Of a stretch of 28,139 nucleotides of DNA, positions 15,205 to 22,584 are shown piece after piece (position 1 is the first letter of the stretch; each line of letters begins with the position of its first letter). The notes beneath the pieces were generated by a model. The model was not told the DNA's origin. It made no database searches and was given only the letters and a program-made list of their open reading frames with translations. The DNA comes from VRUE01 sp044867925 (GTDB lineage: Bacteria; Actinomycetota; Thermoleophilia; Solirubrobacterales; 70-9), in NCBI GenBank assembly GCA_044867925.1, contig JBIOVV010000088.1, positions 1-28,139 of the forward strand, written 5' to 3'. A program made the translations under genes and the position numbers.

Positions 15205-15793
15205 GCCCGTCGAGCAGTGCCCCCAGGGTCCCGGCGACTTCCAGGCGCATCTGCTCGGGGTCCTCGGCCCGGGCGACCAGCATCGCCGCCTCGTCGAGGG
15301 CGCCCATCAGGACATGGGCAAGCGGGCGCACCGGTTGGGGGTCGATCGCCCCCGCTTCGATCGCCGCCTGCAAGGTCGCTTCGATCAAGCCAAGCCCGTG
15401 CTCGGTGGCGATCTCGCGCCAGCGATCCCAGCCCAGCACCGAAGGCCCGTCGAGCAAGACGATCCGCTGCGCCTCGGGCTCGGTGCTGACGAGGAGAAAC
15501 ATCTCTGCCCCCGCCCGCATCGCATCCAGAGGCGAGGAGGCGTTGGCCTCCAAGGCCCCGGCGGCGATCCGCTCGGCAAGCTCCACCTCGATCTGTTCGT
15601 AGACCGCTTCGAAGAGCGCCTGCTTGCCGTCGAAATGGTGATAGAGCGCACCGCGCGTCACCCCGGCGGCGCGCACGATCTCCTCGGTACCCACGCTTGC
15701 GTAGCCGCGCTCGGCGAAGAGCGGCCGCGCAGCCTCGATCAGGGCGCCCCGGGTGGCGCCCGAGCGCTCCGCTTGCGTTCGTTTGACATTCAT
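15185..15793 (-). CDS. TetR-family transcriptional repressor
   Basis: 202 residues from ATG 15793-15791. The N-terminal helix-turn-helix is clear: ALIEAARPLFAERGY, then IVRAAGVTRGALYHHFDGKQALFEAV (about 17-62). The C-terminal ligand domain has an LDGPSVLGWDRW segment found in a common TetR subgroup. The chosen ATG lies within the operator palindrome, so the protein would block its own start as well as the divergent hydrolase promoter. A longer frame open to 15844 reads across the operator and has no family match. The inducer is unknown. Confidence 0.9.
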   Translation of the reverse strand: MNVKRTQAERSGATRGALIEAARPLFAERGYASVGTEEIVRAAGVTRGALYHHFDGKQALFEAVYEQIEVELAERIAAGALEANASSPLDAMRAGAEMFLLVSTEPEAQRIVLLDGPSVLGWDRWREIATEHGLGLIEATLQAAIEAGAIDPQPVRPLAHVLMGALDEAAMLVARAEDPEQMRLEVAGTLGALLDGLSRESP

Positions 15794-15811
15794 ACTGTCT
15801 GTATGTAATTT
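15783..15811 (+). promoter_or_regulatory. Hydrolase promoter with TetR operator in the spacer
   Basis: -35 TTGACA (consensus) at 15783-15788, 17-base spacer, -10 TAATTT at 15806-15811. The palindrome CATACTGTCTGTATG (15791-15805) fills the spacer; it matches the common TetR-family operator form CATAC-x-GAC-x-GTATG read on the minus strand. A repressor bound here would cover both hexamers and the TetR start codon. Confidence 0.75.
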
Positions 15812-15854
15812 ACCGACCGCACCGGTCGCGGACAACTGCCCCAAGGAGATTGCA

Positions 15855-16697
15855 ATGACCCAGCCAGACCAGCGTCATGAGATTGAACTGCCGGCGGGAC
15901 GGATCCGCTACCGCGAGGCCGGCACGGGCAAGCCGGTCGTCTTCGTCCACGGCTTCCTCGTCGACGGGCGGCTCTGGGACGGCGTCGTCGATCGCCTCTC
16001 CGACCGCTGCCGCTGCATCGCCCCCGACTGGCCGATCGGCGCCCAGCAGATCGCGATGAAGCCGGAGGCGGACCTGACTCCGTATGGAATCGCCGCGATC
16101 ATCGACAGCTTCCTCGCGGAGCTGGACCTGGAGGACGTGACCATCGTCGGCAACGACTCCGGCGGCGCGATGTCGCAGGTGCTCGTCACCCGCCACCCGC
16201 AGCGGATCGGCCGCCTCGTCCTGACCAACTGCGACACCCATGAGAACTTCCCGCCGGGAATCTTCAAGACGATGCCGCCGATCGCCAAGCTCCCCGGCGG
16301 CATGGCCCTGATCGCCGCCCCGTTCAGGATCCCGGCTCTCGCCCGTGCCGCCTTCAAGCCCTTCGCCCGCACCGAGATCCCCGACGAGCTCGTCGCCTCC
16401 TGGATGCAGCCGGGGCTGCACGATCCCGGCGTCAAGCACGACGCCAAGAAGGTCACCGGGGGAATGAACAAGCGCTACACGCTGGAGGCCGCCGAGAAGC
16501 TGCGCAGCTCGGATCTGCCGATCCTGCTCACCTGGGCGCCGGGGGACAAGCTCTTCCCGATCTCCTACGCGGAACGACTCGCCAGCGAGACCCCGAACGC
16601 GCGCATCGTCGAGATCCCCGACGCCAATACCTTCGTCCCGCTCGACCAGCCCCAGCGCCTCGCCGACGAGATTGCGACGTTCGTCGAGGCGAATTGA
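15855..16697 (+). CDS. Alpha/beta hydrolase lacking the usual catalytic histidine
   Basis: 280 residues from ATG 15855, preceded by AAGGAGAT. Alpha/beta hydrolase fold: oxyanion motif VHGF (31-34), nucleophile elbow GNDSGG (99-104) with Asp101 in the nucleophile place, as in haloalkane dehalogenases and epoxide hydrolases, and acid D231 in WAPGDKLFP. At the place of the catalytic His (normally GHF-x-P) it has NTFVPLDQP, with T259, so ordinary turnover is in doubt. The same sequence style occurs in other TetR-linked hydrolases as far as I recall. Divergent from the TetR gene and under a TetR-type operator; substrate unknown. Followed by a clear terminator. Confidence 0.88.
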   Translation: MTQPDQRHEIELPAGRIRYREAGTGKPVVFVHGFLVDGRLWDGVVDRLSDRCRCIAPDWPIGAQQIAMKPEADLTPYGIAAIIDSFLAELDLEDVTIVGNDSGGAMSQVLVTRHPQRIGRLVLTNCDTHENFPPGIFKTMPPIAKLPGGMALIAAPFRIPALARAAFKPFARTEIPDELVASWMQPGLHDPGVKHDAKKVTGGMNKRYTLEAAEKLRSSDLPILLTWAPGDKLFPISYAERLASETPNARIVEIPDANTFVPLDQPQRLADEIATFVEAN

Positions 16698-16702
16698 GGC
16701 AA

Positions 16703-16727
16703 AACGCGCAAGCTGCGCGTTCTTTTT
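16703..16727 (+). terminator. Rho-independent terminator after the hydrolase gene
   Basis: Perfect stem ACGCGCA-AGC-TGCGCGT (16704-16720) followed by TCTTTTT, starting 6 bases after the hydrolase stop. The A run ahead of the stem can pair partly with the T run. Confidence 0.88.
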
Positions 16728-16797
16728 CGCTACTTGCATGTTTTTCGTCCGATCGAGGGGTGAAGCTGCCGCAACGTTCCCTACAGGACGGAGAGCC

Positions 16798-17004
16798 ATG
16801 TCCAAGGAAATCTTCGACCAGGATCGACCGCGCAGCACGATGGCCAGACGCCTTGACGAAGCATTCGCCGGCTGCGACCAGTGGACCCTCGCGCCCCCCT
16901 CTCAGCGGCGCAGCGAGCTCGTCTTCAGTCCCCGCCCCTCGATCTCGTCGAGGATCGCCGGCAGCGCCGCCGCCGTGCGCACCCAGGAGCCCGGCGCGCT
17001 GTAG
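16798..17004 (+). CDS. Possible small protein, unrecognised
   Basis: A 68-codon frame beginning MSKEIFDQDRPRSTMARRL, with ATG at 16798 and GGAG seven bases upstream. The first 34 codons lie in the 204-base spacer between the hydrolase and deacetylase genes; the rest overlaps the convergent deacetylase 3' end by 103 bases. I see no family match, signal or membrane segment. Third-position GC is high, but that is true of the whole region. The leader (16728-16797) can fold: CGTCC (16746-16750) with GGACG (16786-16790), and inside it AGGGG with a TTCCCT segment. It could be a real small gene or chance. Confidence 0.3.
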   Translation: MSKEIFDQDRPRSTMARRLDEAFAGCDQWTLAPPSQRRSELVFSPRPSISSRIAGSAAAVRTQEPGAL

Positions 17005-17597
17005 TAGTCGGCGTCATGCAAGAGAACGACGTCGCCGGCGACGATGCCGGCGCCGGCGCGACGCGCGATTGACTCTGCGGTTGCATCGCGGTCCCAGTCG
17101 CGCCCCCAACGCGACCACAGCACCGGTCGCCAGCGGCCGCGCACAGTGCGCAGCGTGGCGGCGCTGAAGATCCCGTAGGGAGGGCGGTAGTCGGCGACGG
17201 CTTGGCCGCCGGCCTCCTCGATTGCCGCACGAGCTCTTTCGGCGTCTTCGAGGAAGGCACGCGGGCTGAGTCGCAGGAGGTTGCGGTGGTGGTAGCAGTG
17301 CAGCTCGACCCGGTGCCCCTCGGCGACGATCTCGGCGACGAGCGCCGGCCGCAGCGCCACCTGCTCGCCGACGAGGAAGAAGGTTGCCGTCGCGCCGCGC
17401 TCCCGTAGGACATCGAGGATGGCCGGGGTTCCCTGCGGATGCGGTCCGTCGTCGAAGGTCAGGGCCACCCCCTCCCCCTCCTGCCTCATCTCGATCCCGA
17501 GCGCCGCCCCCAGGCCGGGCACGAGCGGCGCCAGAGCCGGGCCGGCGTGAAGCACGGCCGCGGTCGAAGCGGCGGCACCCAACAACGCTGCGGTCAA
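16902..17597 (-). CDS. NodB-type polysaccharide deacetylase
   Basis: 231 residues. Carbohydrate esterase family 4 motifs are complete: TFDDGPHP (47-54, with D49-D50), metal pair H100-x3-H104, RPPYG (138-142) and LLHDAD (192-197, H194). The N-terminus (1-34) is Ala/Leu-rich and could be a signal or membrane anchor. These enzymes remove N-acetyl groups from chitin-like or peptidoglycan sugars. TTG start at 17597-17595 overlaps the stop of the preceding epimerase-glycosyltransferase gene as TTGA, so the two are translated together; the substrate is probably the glycan or glycolipid that fusion makes. Two further TTG codons (5 and 6) are alternative starts. Confidence 0.9.
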   Translation of the reverse strand: MTAALLGAAASTAAVLHAGPALAPLVPGLGAALGIEMRQEGEGVALTFDDGPHPQGTPAILDVLRERGATATFFLVGEQVALRPALVAEIVAEGHRVELHCYHHRNLLRLSPRAFLEDAERARAAIEEAGGQAVADYRPPYGIFSAATLRTVRGRWRPVLWSRWGRDWDRDATAESIARRAGAGIVAGDVVLLHDADYYSAPGSWVRTAAALPAILDEIEGRGLKTSSLRR

Positions 17598-19927
17598 GGA
17601 GCTGCTTGGGCGGCGGGCTCGCCGGCCGGCTCGGCCTGAGGCGAGAGCTTTGCTTCGGAAACGGCAGGCTGGGACGTCTCGTTTTCCTTGCCGAGATGGA
17701 TCCGTCCCTGCAGCGGCTTGGCGATTACCTTGTACGGCGCTTCCCGGTCGATCACGGTGAAGAACAGCACGACCGCGAGCAGGGCCAGACTGACCGCGGT
17801 CACAACCCGCTCCATGCGCAGGCGCCAGACCGGTTGCGGCTTGACCCGCGGCCGCACGGTCAAGACCCGCGAGGCGATCGAGGGCAAGGAGGCAAAGGAG
17901 GAATCCGGCGGGCGCCGCTCGCGAGTGAGATGGCGCAGCGCCGATCCCAGCTCGTGCTCGGATCGCGCCACCTCGGCCAAGCCGAAGCGCTCGAAGGCGG
18001 CGTTGTTGGCCCGCAGGTGACCGGCCGAGAAGCCGAAGGAGACCACCGGGCAGCCGCGGATGTGAGCCTCCAACACGGTCAGGCCGGCGGTCGAGTGGAC
18101 CATCACGTCCGCCGCCGCCATCCAGTCGCTCATCTGCTCGGTGAAGCCGAGGATGCGCACGCGCTCGTTGCCGGCGAAGCGCTGCTCCAGCTTCTCGCGG
18201 GCGACCTCGTTGCGACCGGCGATGCAGACGACCGTGGTGTCGTCGCCGGACAGCGCCGACTCGATCGCCCCCTCGAGGTCACCGATGCCCCAGCCGCCGC
18301 CGGAGACGAGAACGATCCGGTCGTGGGTGGGCACGCCGAGCGCCTTGCGCGCATCGACACGCGTGCGCGGCATCAGGAAGTCCGGTGAGATCGGTGGGCG
18401 GGTCCACTCGACGCTGCCGGGACCGGCGAGTCGCTCGACTTCCTCGATCGACTCCGGATGGGTTACGAAGTGCAGGTCGACCCCCGGGTGCACCCAGTAG
18501 CGCAAGCCGGCCAGATCGGTGATCGCCGACTGCACCGGGACGAGCAGGCGGCGGTTCTCGCGCAGCATGCCCAGCACCGCGGTGACCCCCGGATAGGTGG
18601 AGACGATGACATCGGGCTGGTGCTTCTCGATCAAGCGCAGCAGGCCGCGGCTGCCGAGCGCGTAGCTGACGTGATGCATGAGCCAGCGAGTGGGGGCGAA
18701 TTTGGCGATCAACCAGTACTGGACGTCGAAGAGCCAGGGCATCCAGCGGAAGGTGAAGCGGGAGCCGTCGCGCGCGACGGCGGAGGAGATTCTGCCCATC
18801 GCCTCCAGGCCATTGGCGACCTCGACCTCGGCGCCCGGCACCTCGGCTTCGAGGTCGGCCTTGATGATCCGCGCCGGCAGGTCATGACCCTCGCCGATGT
18901 CGGCGGTGAGGATGAGGACGCGGGGGTCGCGCTCCTGGAAACGCGAGGTGCCTGCAAGCAGCGCACCCGCCGCGTGTTCGTTGCCGTTCAGCGAGGGCTG
19001 CTTGCCGGGGATCGGATCGGGCGGTCGGGTGGTGCCGCGAACCCATTCGACGTACTTGCGAACACCTTCCTTGAAGCTCGTCGCGGCTTTCCAGCCGAGC
19101 TCGGAGAGCGCCCGCTCGTTGGAGATCGTCTTGCCCGGGAAGTCTCCAGGGCGCGGCGGCGTGTGGACGATCTCGCAGTTGTCGGTGTTTTCCTGCACCC
19201 GCTCGGCGATTTCGAGGATCGTCACGATCTCCTCGCCGGAGAGGTTGTACGTGCGCCCCGCGGCCTCGGGGGCGAGGGCGGCGACGATTCCGTCGGCGAG
19301 ATCCTCGACGTAGATGAAGCTGCGGGTCGTGCTGCCGTCGCCGGCGATCGTCAGCGCCTTGCCTTCGAAAGCGAGATCGGTGAACTTGGCGACGACACCG
19401 GCCGCGCGAGCGCGCGGGCCGTAGGGGATGCCGAAGCGCAGAATCGTGCTCTCGAGCTCGTAGAGCTCGGCGTAGCCCGCGCAGTAGGTCTCGCCCGCCA
19501 GCTTGGTCGCGGTATAGAGGTGGCGCGGCGCCGGGATCGGCGTTTCCTCGTCCACCTCCTGCTCGACGCAGTCGCTGTAGACCCAGGTGGTCGAGCCGTA
19601 GACGACGCGGCCGACCTTCGCCCGGCAGGCCGCCTCGAGCACGTTGAGCGTGCCGCGGGTGTTGACCTCCTCCGCCAGAACCGGATCGGCGAGGACGTGG
19701 CCGACGTCGGCGACGGCGGCGAGGTGAATCACCGCGTCGCAGTCGCGCATCGCCAGGTCGAGATTGGCGGGGTCGGTGATGCTGCCGGTGAAGGTCTCGA
19801 CTTCGAGCGGCGAGTGGTAGGGGGAGGCGCTGAGGTCGAAGATCCGGGGCGTGATGCCGCGCTCGATCAGGCGGTCGACCACGTGGGAGCCGATGAAGCC
19901 GCCGCCGCCGGTTACCAGGACCCTCAT
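17594..19927 (-). CDS. NAD-dependent epimerase fused to MGDG-synthase-like glycosyltransferase
   Basis: 777 residues in one uninterrupted frame. Residues 1-300 are an extended SDR sugar epimerase/dehydratase: nucleotide loop TGGGGFIG (6-13), S112-T113, and catalytic Y138-x3-K142 (YTATK). A Pro-rich linker (about 298-334) leads to a GT-B glycosyltransferase (335-675) of the MGDG synthase/MurG group: TADIGEGHDLPAR (341-353) and the donor site DWMAAADVMVHSTAGLTVLE (601-620), GCPVVSFGF. A membrane helix (707-725) and a Lys/Pro/Ala-rich tail close the protein. ATG at 19927-19925 overlaps the aminotransferase stop (ATGA). The linker contains no ATG, GTG or TTG codon, so the glycosyltransferase cannot easily be a separate gene. 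Likely role: make a sugar nucleotide and transfer it to a membrane acceptor. Confidence 0.9.
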   Translation of the reverse strand: MRVLVTGGGGFIGSHVVDRLIERGITPRIFDLSASPYHSPLEVETFTGSITDPANLDLAMRDCDAVIHLAAVADVGHVLADPVLAEEVNTRGTLNVLEAACRAKVGRVVYGSTTWVYSDCVEQEVDEETPIPAPRHLYTATKLAGETYCAGYAELYELESTILRFGIPYGPRARAAGVVAKFTDLAFEGKALTIAGDGSTTRSFIYVEDLADGIVAALAPEAAGRTYNLSGEEIVTILEIAERVQENTDNCEIVHTPPRPGDFPGKTISNERALSELGWKAATSFKEGVRKYVEWVRGTTRPPDPIPGKQPSLNGNEHAAGALLAGTSRFQERDPRVLILTADIGEGHDLPARIIKADLEAEVPGAEVEVANGLEAMGRISSAVARDGSRFTFRWMPWLFDVQYWLIAKFAPTRWLMHHVSYALGSRGLLRLIEKHQPDVIVSTYPGVTAVLGMLRENRRLLVPVQSAITDLAGLRYWVHPGVDLHFVTHPESIEEVERLAGPGSVEWTRPPISPDFLMPRTRVDARKALGVPTHDRIVLVSGGGWGIGDLEGAIESALSGDDTTVVCIAGRNEVAREKLEQRFAGNERVRILGFTEQMSDWMAAADVMVHSTAGLTVLEAHIRGCPVVSFGFSAGHLRANNAAFERFGLAEVARSEHELGSALRHLTRERRPPDSSFASLPSIASRVLTVRPRVKPQPVWRLRMERVVTAVSLALLAVVLFFTVIDREAPYKVIAKPLQGRIHLGKENETSQPAVSEAKLSPQAEPAGEPAAQAAP

Positions 19928-21003
19928 GCTCCCTCCCCCGTAAGCGCCGCAGCACGACTCTCCGGCCGATAGTAGAGCGGCACGCACCAGTGGTTCTCGG
20001 CCACCCAGTCGGTGTTGGGCAGCTCCTCGGAGCGACCCATGATGCGGTGGCAGGGCTGCTCGTAGACGCGGCCCGTCGACTTCTCGATCGGATCGAAGAC
20101 GAGGTACTTGTAGAGGCCCGAGGTCATCCCCTCGGGCAGCTCCAGCCTGCCGGGGTGCAGCGGATCGAGGTGCTCGCGCGCGTACCGGTTCTTCCAGGCG
20201 ACGATCTCCTCCATGCGGTCCGCCTGGACGAGGCCGAGCGCGGCGGTGAACTCGCTCATGCGGAAGTTGAGCCCGTCGACCTCGTGCTCGAACTTGCCGT
20301 AGTTGCGGAACTTGCGGGCGAACTCGATCAGCTCCTCGCCGGCGGAGACGAGCACGCCGCCCTCGCCGGTCGAGACCGTCTTGGTCGCGTAGAGCGAGTA
20401 GACGCCGGCGTCGCCGAAGCCGCCGGGCTTGCGGCCGTCCCACTCGGCGCCGTGCGCGTGGGCGCAGTCCTCGAGCAGGAAGATCCCGTTGGCGCGGCAG
20501 TACTCGGCGATGCGCTTCGAATCGAAGCCGATGTGGCCGCCGATGTGGACGAGGATCGCCGCCTTCGGCTCGTGCCGCTCGGCCTTTGCCTCGAAGTCCT
20601 CGAAGGACATGCAGAGATCGGCGCGGTTGCAGTCGACGAACTCCACCGCGGCGCCCGCCTTGATCGCGGCCAGCGGCGTCGCCATGAAGGTGTTCGACGG
20701 GCAGAGCACCGTCTCGCCGCGCACGCCGGCGAACTCCAGAGCCGCCAGAGCGCCGCCGGCCCAGCTCGAGAGGCCGAGACTCGGCAGGCCGTTCCACTCC
20801 GCCCAGCGCTGCTCGAACGCCTCCAGCATCCGGCCCTCCGACCACTGCTCGGAATCGAGGACCTCCGTCCAGAGCTCGAAGAGCCTGGTGCGGTCCCGAT
20901 GGTCGAAGCCGATCGCAAACCGGTCGGCGACCGCAGCTGGGGAGTCACTGGTGGGCAAAGGCGGCGTCAGGCTAGCAGCGAGCGCAGACCTGAGGCCTCG
21001 CAT
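19924..21003 (-). CDS. DegT/DnrJ/EryC1 sugar aminotransferase-like protein
   Basis: 359 residues from ATG 21003-21001, with GGAGG eight bases upstream. PLP-dependent fold type I, DegT family: GGALAALEFAGV (83-94), LCPSNTFMAT (100-109), LEDCAHAHGA (177-186, D179 binds the PLP ring nitrogen), Schiff-base lysine K208 in SLYATKTVSTGEGG, and NFRMSE (246-251). Usual role: transamination of a 3- or 4-keto nucleotide sugar; the adjacent epimerase could supply the keto sugar. The ATG and its ribosome binding site lie inside the dispersed repeat copy B. An in-frame reading continues far upstream without family match. Ends in an ATGA overlap with the epimerase fusion. Confidence 0.9.
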   Translation of the reverse strand: MRGLRSALAASLTPPLPTSDSPAAVADRFAIGFDHRDRTRLFELWTEVLDSEQWSEGRMLEAFEQRWAEWNGLPSLGLSSWAGGALAALEFAGVRGETVLCPSNTFMATPLAAIKAGAAVEFVDCNRADLCMSFEDFEAKAERHEPKAAILVHIGGHIGFDSKRIAEYCRANGIFLLEDCAHAHGAEWDGRKPGGFGDAGVYSLYATKTVSTGEGGVLVSAGEELIEFARKFRNYGKFEHEVDGLNFRMSEFTAALGLVQADRMEEIVAWKNRYAREHLDPLHPGRLELPEGMTSGLYKYLVFDPIEKSTGRVYEQPCHRIMGRSEELPNTDWVAENHWCVPLYYRPESRAAALTGEGA

Positions 21004-21070
21004 CTCGGCGTCCTCCGCCGCTCGCGCGTGCGAGGCGTGCGCGACGCTTCCTGCATCCTCGATCTGCTCG
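21001..21070 (-). repeat. Dispersed imperfect repeat, copy B
   Basis: About 70 bases that begin just after the stop codon of the NIPA/EamA-like gene and end in the start of the aminotransferase gene. Matches copy A (10683-10750, plus strand) at about three quarters of positions. It contains GGAGG and the ATG used by the aminotransferase. Hairpin potential at the same relative place as in copy A, here with arms TCGCGC and GCGCGA (21022-21027 and 21039-21044) around an 11-base loop. Confidence 0.6.
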
Positions 21071-21071
21071 G

Positions 21072-21935
21072 TCAGCCCCGCTCTCGGGCATTTTCGATCA
21101 CGGCGCCCACCGCGCTTGAGCCCGCGAGCAGAACGGTGCCGCCAACTGCCACCGCCATCGAGGCGACCAGCACGGCGCCGCCGAGCGGAGTCGAGCCCCA
21201 CGACTCGCCGAAGATCAGCGGCGCCAGCCCTACCGGCAGGAGAACCTGGACGGCGAACATGGTCGGCGCCACGTGGGTGGCGGCGCGATGCTGCAGCGCA
21301 CTCATCTCGCTGAGCAGCGCCAGGGCCTCCGAAAGCGCGGCGGTAGCCAGCCAGGCGACCGCGATCAGCGGCGCTCCCCCCGCCAGCTCGTCGGTCAGCA
21401 GCTTGCTGGCGATCGCCGTCCAGGCGTAGCCGCAGCCGGCGCTCACAACCGCGAGCGTGCCCACTGCGGCTGCCCGGCCGCGCAGCGCGTAAGGGGCGAG
21501 CATGGGGATCGCGACGAGGATCGCCGCCAACGCGATCCCGCCCCCGCCCGCGTGATCGGTGGTCCGTTCCGGCGCAGCCAGGGCAACACCAAGCACACCG
21601 GCGAGGACCGCCGCGACCGCGACCGCCTCGCGCCTCCCGGGCCTCTCCCCCAGCCGCGTTGCGCCAAGCCAAAGCAGGAAGACCAAGCCGCTCGCCAGGC
21701 AGGGCTGGACGACGGTGATCGGCGCCAGCAGCAGCGCCACGATCTCCAGCGGCCAGCCGGCGAGGCCCAGCGCCGTGGCCCCGAGCCAGCGCCGGTTTCG
21801 CACCAGCCTGCCGAGCAACGAGGGCCGCAGCGAATGCTCTCCCGGCACCTCCCGCGCCTGCAGCGCCTGCAGCGCGATCGAGGCGTTGTAGAGCAGCGAA
21901 GCCGCAATCGCCGCGGCTATCCCGAGCGCCAGCAC
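21072..21935 (-). CDS. NIPA/EamA-like membrane protein of the DMT superfamily
   Basis: 287 residues, nine or ten hydrophobic segments across the whole length, with the two-fold layout of the drug/metabolite transporter superfamily. The first half (LLYNASIALQALQAREVP, LLAPITVVQPCLASGLVFLL) recalls NIPA-like proteins (PF05653), reported as magnesium transporters in animals. GTG start at 21935-21933 without a visible ribosome binding site. First gene of the minus-strand unit that continues with the aminotransferase after 68 bases of repeat sequence. A lipid-linked sugar or small-molecule exporter role is equally possible; substrate cannot be read from sequence. Confidence 0.72.
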   Translation of the reverse strand: MLALGIAAAIAASLLYNASIALQALQAREVPGEHSLRPSLLGRLVRNRRWLGATALGLAGWPLEIVALLLAPITVVQPCLASGLVFLLWLGATRLGERPGRREAVAVAAVLAGVLGVALAAPERTTDHAGGGGIALAAILVAIPMLAPYALRGRAAAVGTLAVVSAGCGYAWTAIASKLLTDELAGGAPLIAVAWLATAALSEALALLSEMSALQHRAATHVAPTMFAVQVLLPVGLAPLIFGESWGSTPLGGAVLVASMAVAVGGTVLLAGSSAVGAVIENARERG

Positions 21936-22029
21936 GGCCGAGACGCTACTGCTCGTTATCGACGCGCCGGGCGACCCCGACCCTCCACCTGCCCCGATAC
22001 AGCGATCTCATGTAACCATTCAAAACTCG

Positions 22030-22581
22030 ATGAGCAAACTGGGCCCGATTTGGATCGCCTCTCTCCTCTGCATCCTGCTGCTGATCGCCGGCTGCGGCGA
22101 CGGGGGAACATCCGACGCGACCGCGGAGGGCCGGCCCGAGTCGAAGCCCCCGCTCTACCACCAGACGGAATACGACGCCGAAACCGGGTGGGAACTGGAG
22201 GTGAGCGACCGCAAGGTCGGCAGCTATCTCGAGACCGTCTGGATCGACCCGGCAGTGCCGACGGCAAAGCTGATCATCGACTCACGCCCGGCCGAGGGCG
22301 CGTCCCCGCCGATGGCCGCCGCCGAACTGGCGCGGGTCCAGGCAAACTGGCTGCCGCAATACCGAGAGCGCAGTCTGAAGAGGGTCAAGCTCGGGAAACG
22401 CTCGGCAGTCCGCTGGGTCTACCACGCCGCCGGCGAAGATCGAATCGCCTACTTCTTCGAGGAATGCGGCACCAGCTTCATGTTCCGCGGCTCGACGTCA
22501 CCGGACGCCTTCGAGAGCTTCTCGAGGTTCTACGGCATCGTCGCCTCGCGGGTCAAAGCCCTCTGCGACGAGGACGAGTAG
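22030..22581 (+). CDS. Predicted lipoprotein, unknown function
   Basis: 183 residues. A lipoprotein signal peptide is clear: MSKLGPIWIASLLCILLLIAGC with lipobox LIAGC and lipidated Cys22, then a Gly/Asp/Thr linker. The mature part (about 43-180) has a soluble mixed alpha/beta look with WELEVSDRK, YLETVWIDPAVPTAKLIID, SAVRWVYHAAGEDRIAYFFEE and a last Cys near the C-terminus, loosely like PsbP/DcrB-type small lipoproteins, but I do not recognise a family with certainty. ATG start; no strong ribosome binding site. Divergent from the NIPA-like gene (94-base spacer) and convergent with ETF-QO, with 3 bases between the stops. Confidence 0.8.
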   Translation: MSKLGPIWIASLLCILLLIAGCGDGGTSDATAEGRPESKPPLYHQTEYDAETGWELEVSDRKVGSYLETVWIDPAVPTAKLIIDSRPAEGASPPMAAAELARVQANWLPQYRERSLKRVKLGKRSAVRWVYHAAGEDRIAYFFEECGTSFMFRGSTSPDAFESFSRFYGIVASRVKALCDEDE

Positions 22582-22584
22582 GCC

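Noticed and set aside
16728..16797. Known riboswitch (SAH, c-di-AMP, fluoride) in the leader
   Set aside because: Some segments recall known motifs, but the required conserved cores are not present.
18900..18965. Separate start for the glycosyltransferase half of the fusion
   Set aside because: No ATG, GTG or TTG codon in frame across the linker; only CTG, with no ribosome binding site.
19928..20845. Upstream continuation of the epimerase frame through the aminotransferase gene
   Set aside because: The frame stays open by chance, but the real aminotransferase lies in another frame there and the epimerase starts at the ATG overlapping its stop.
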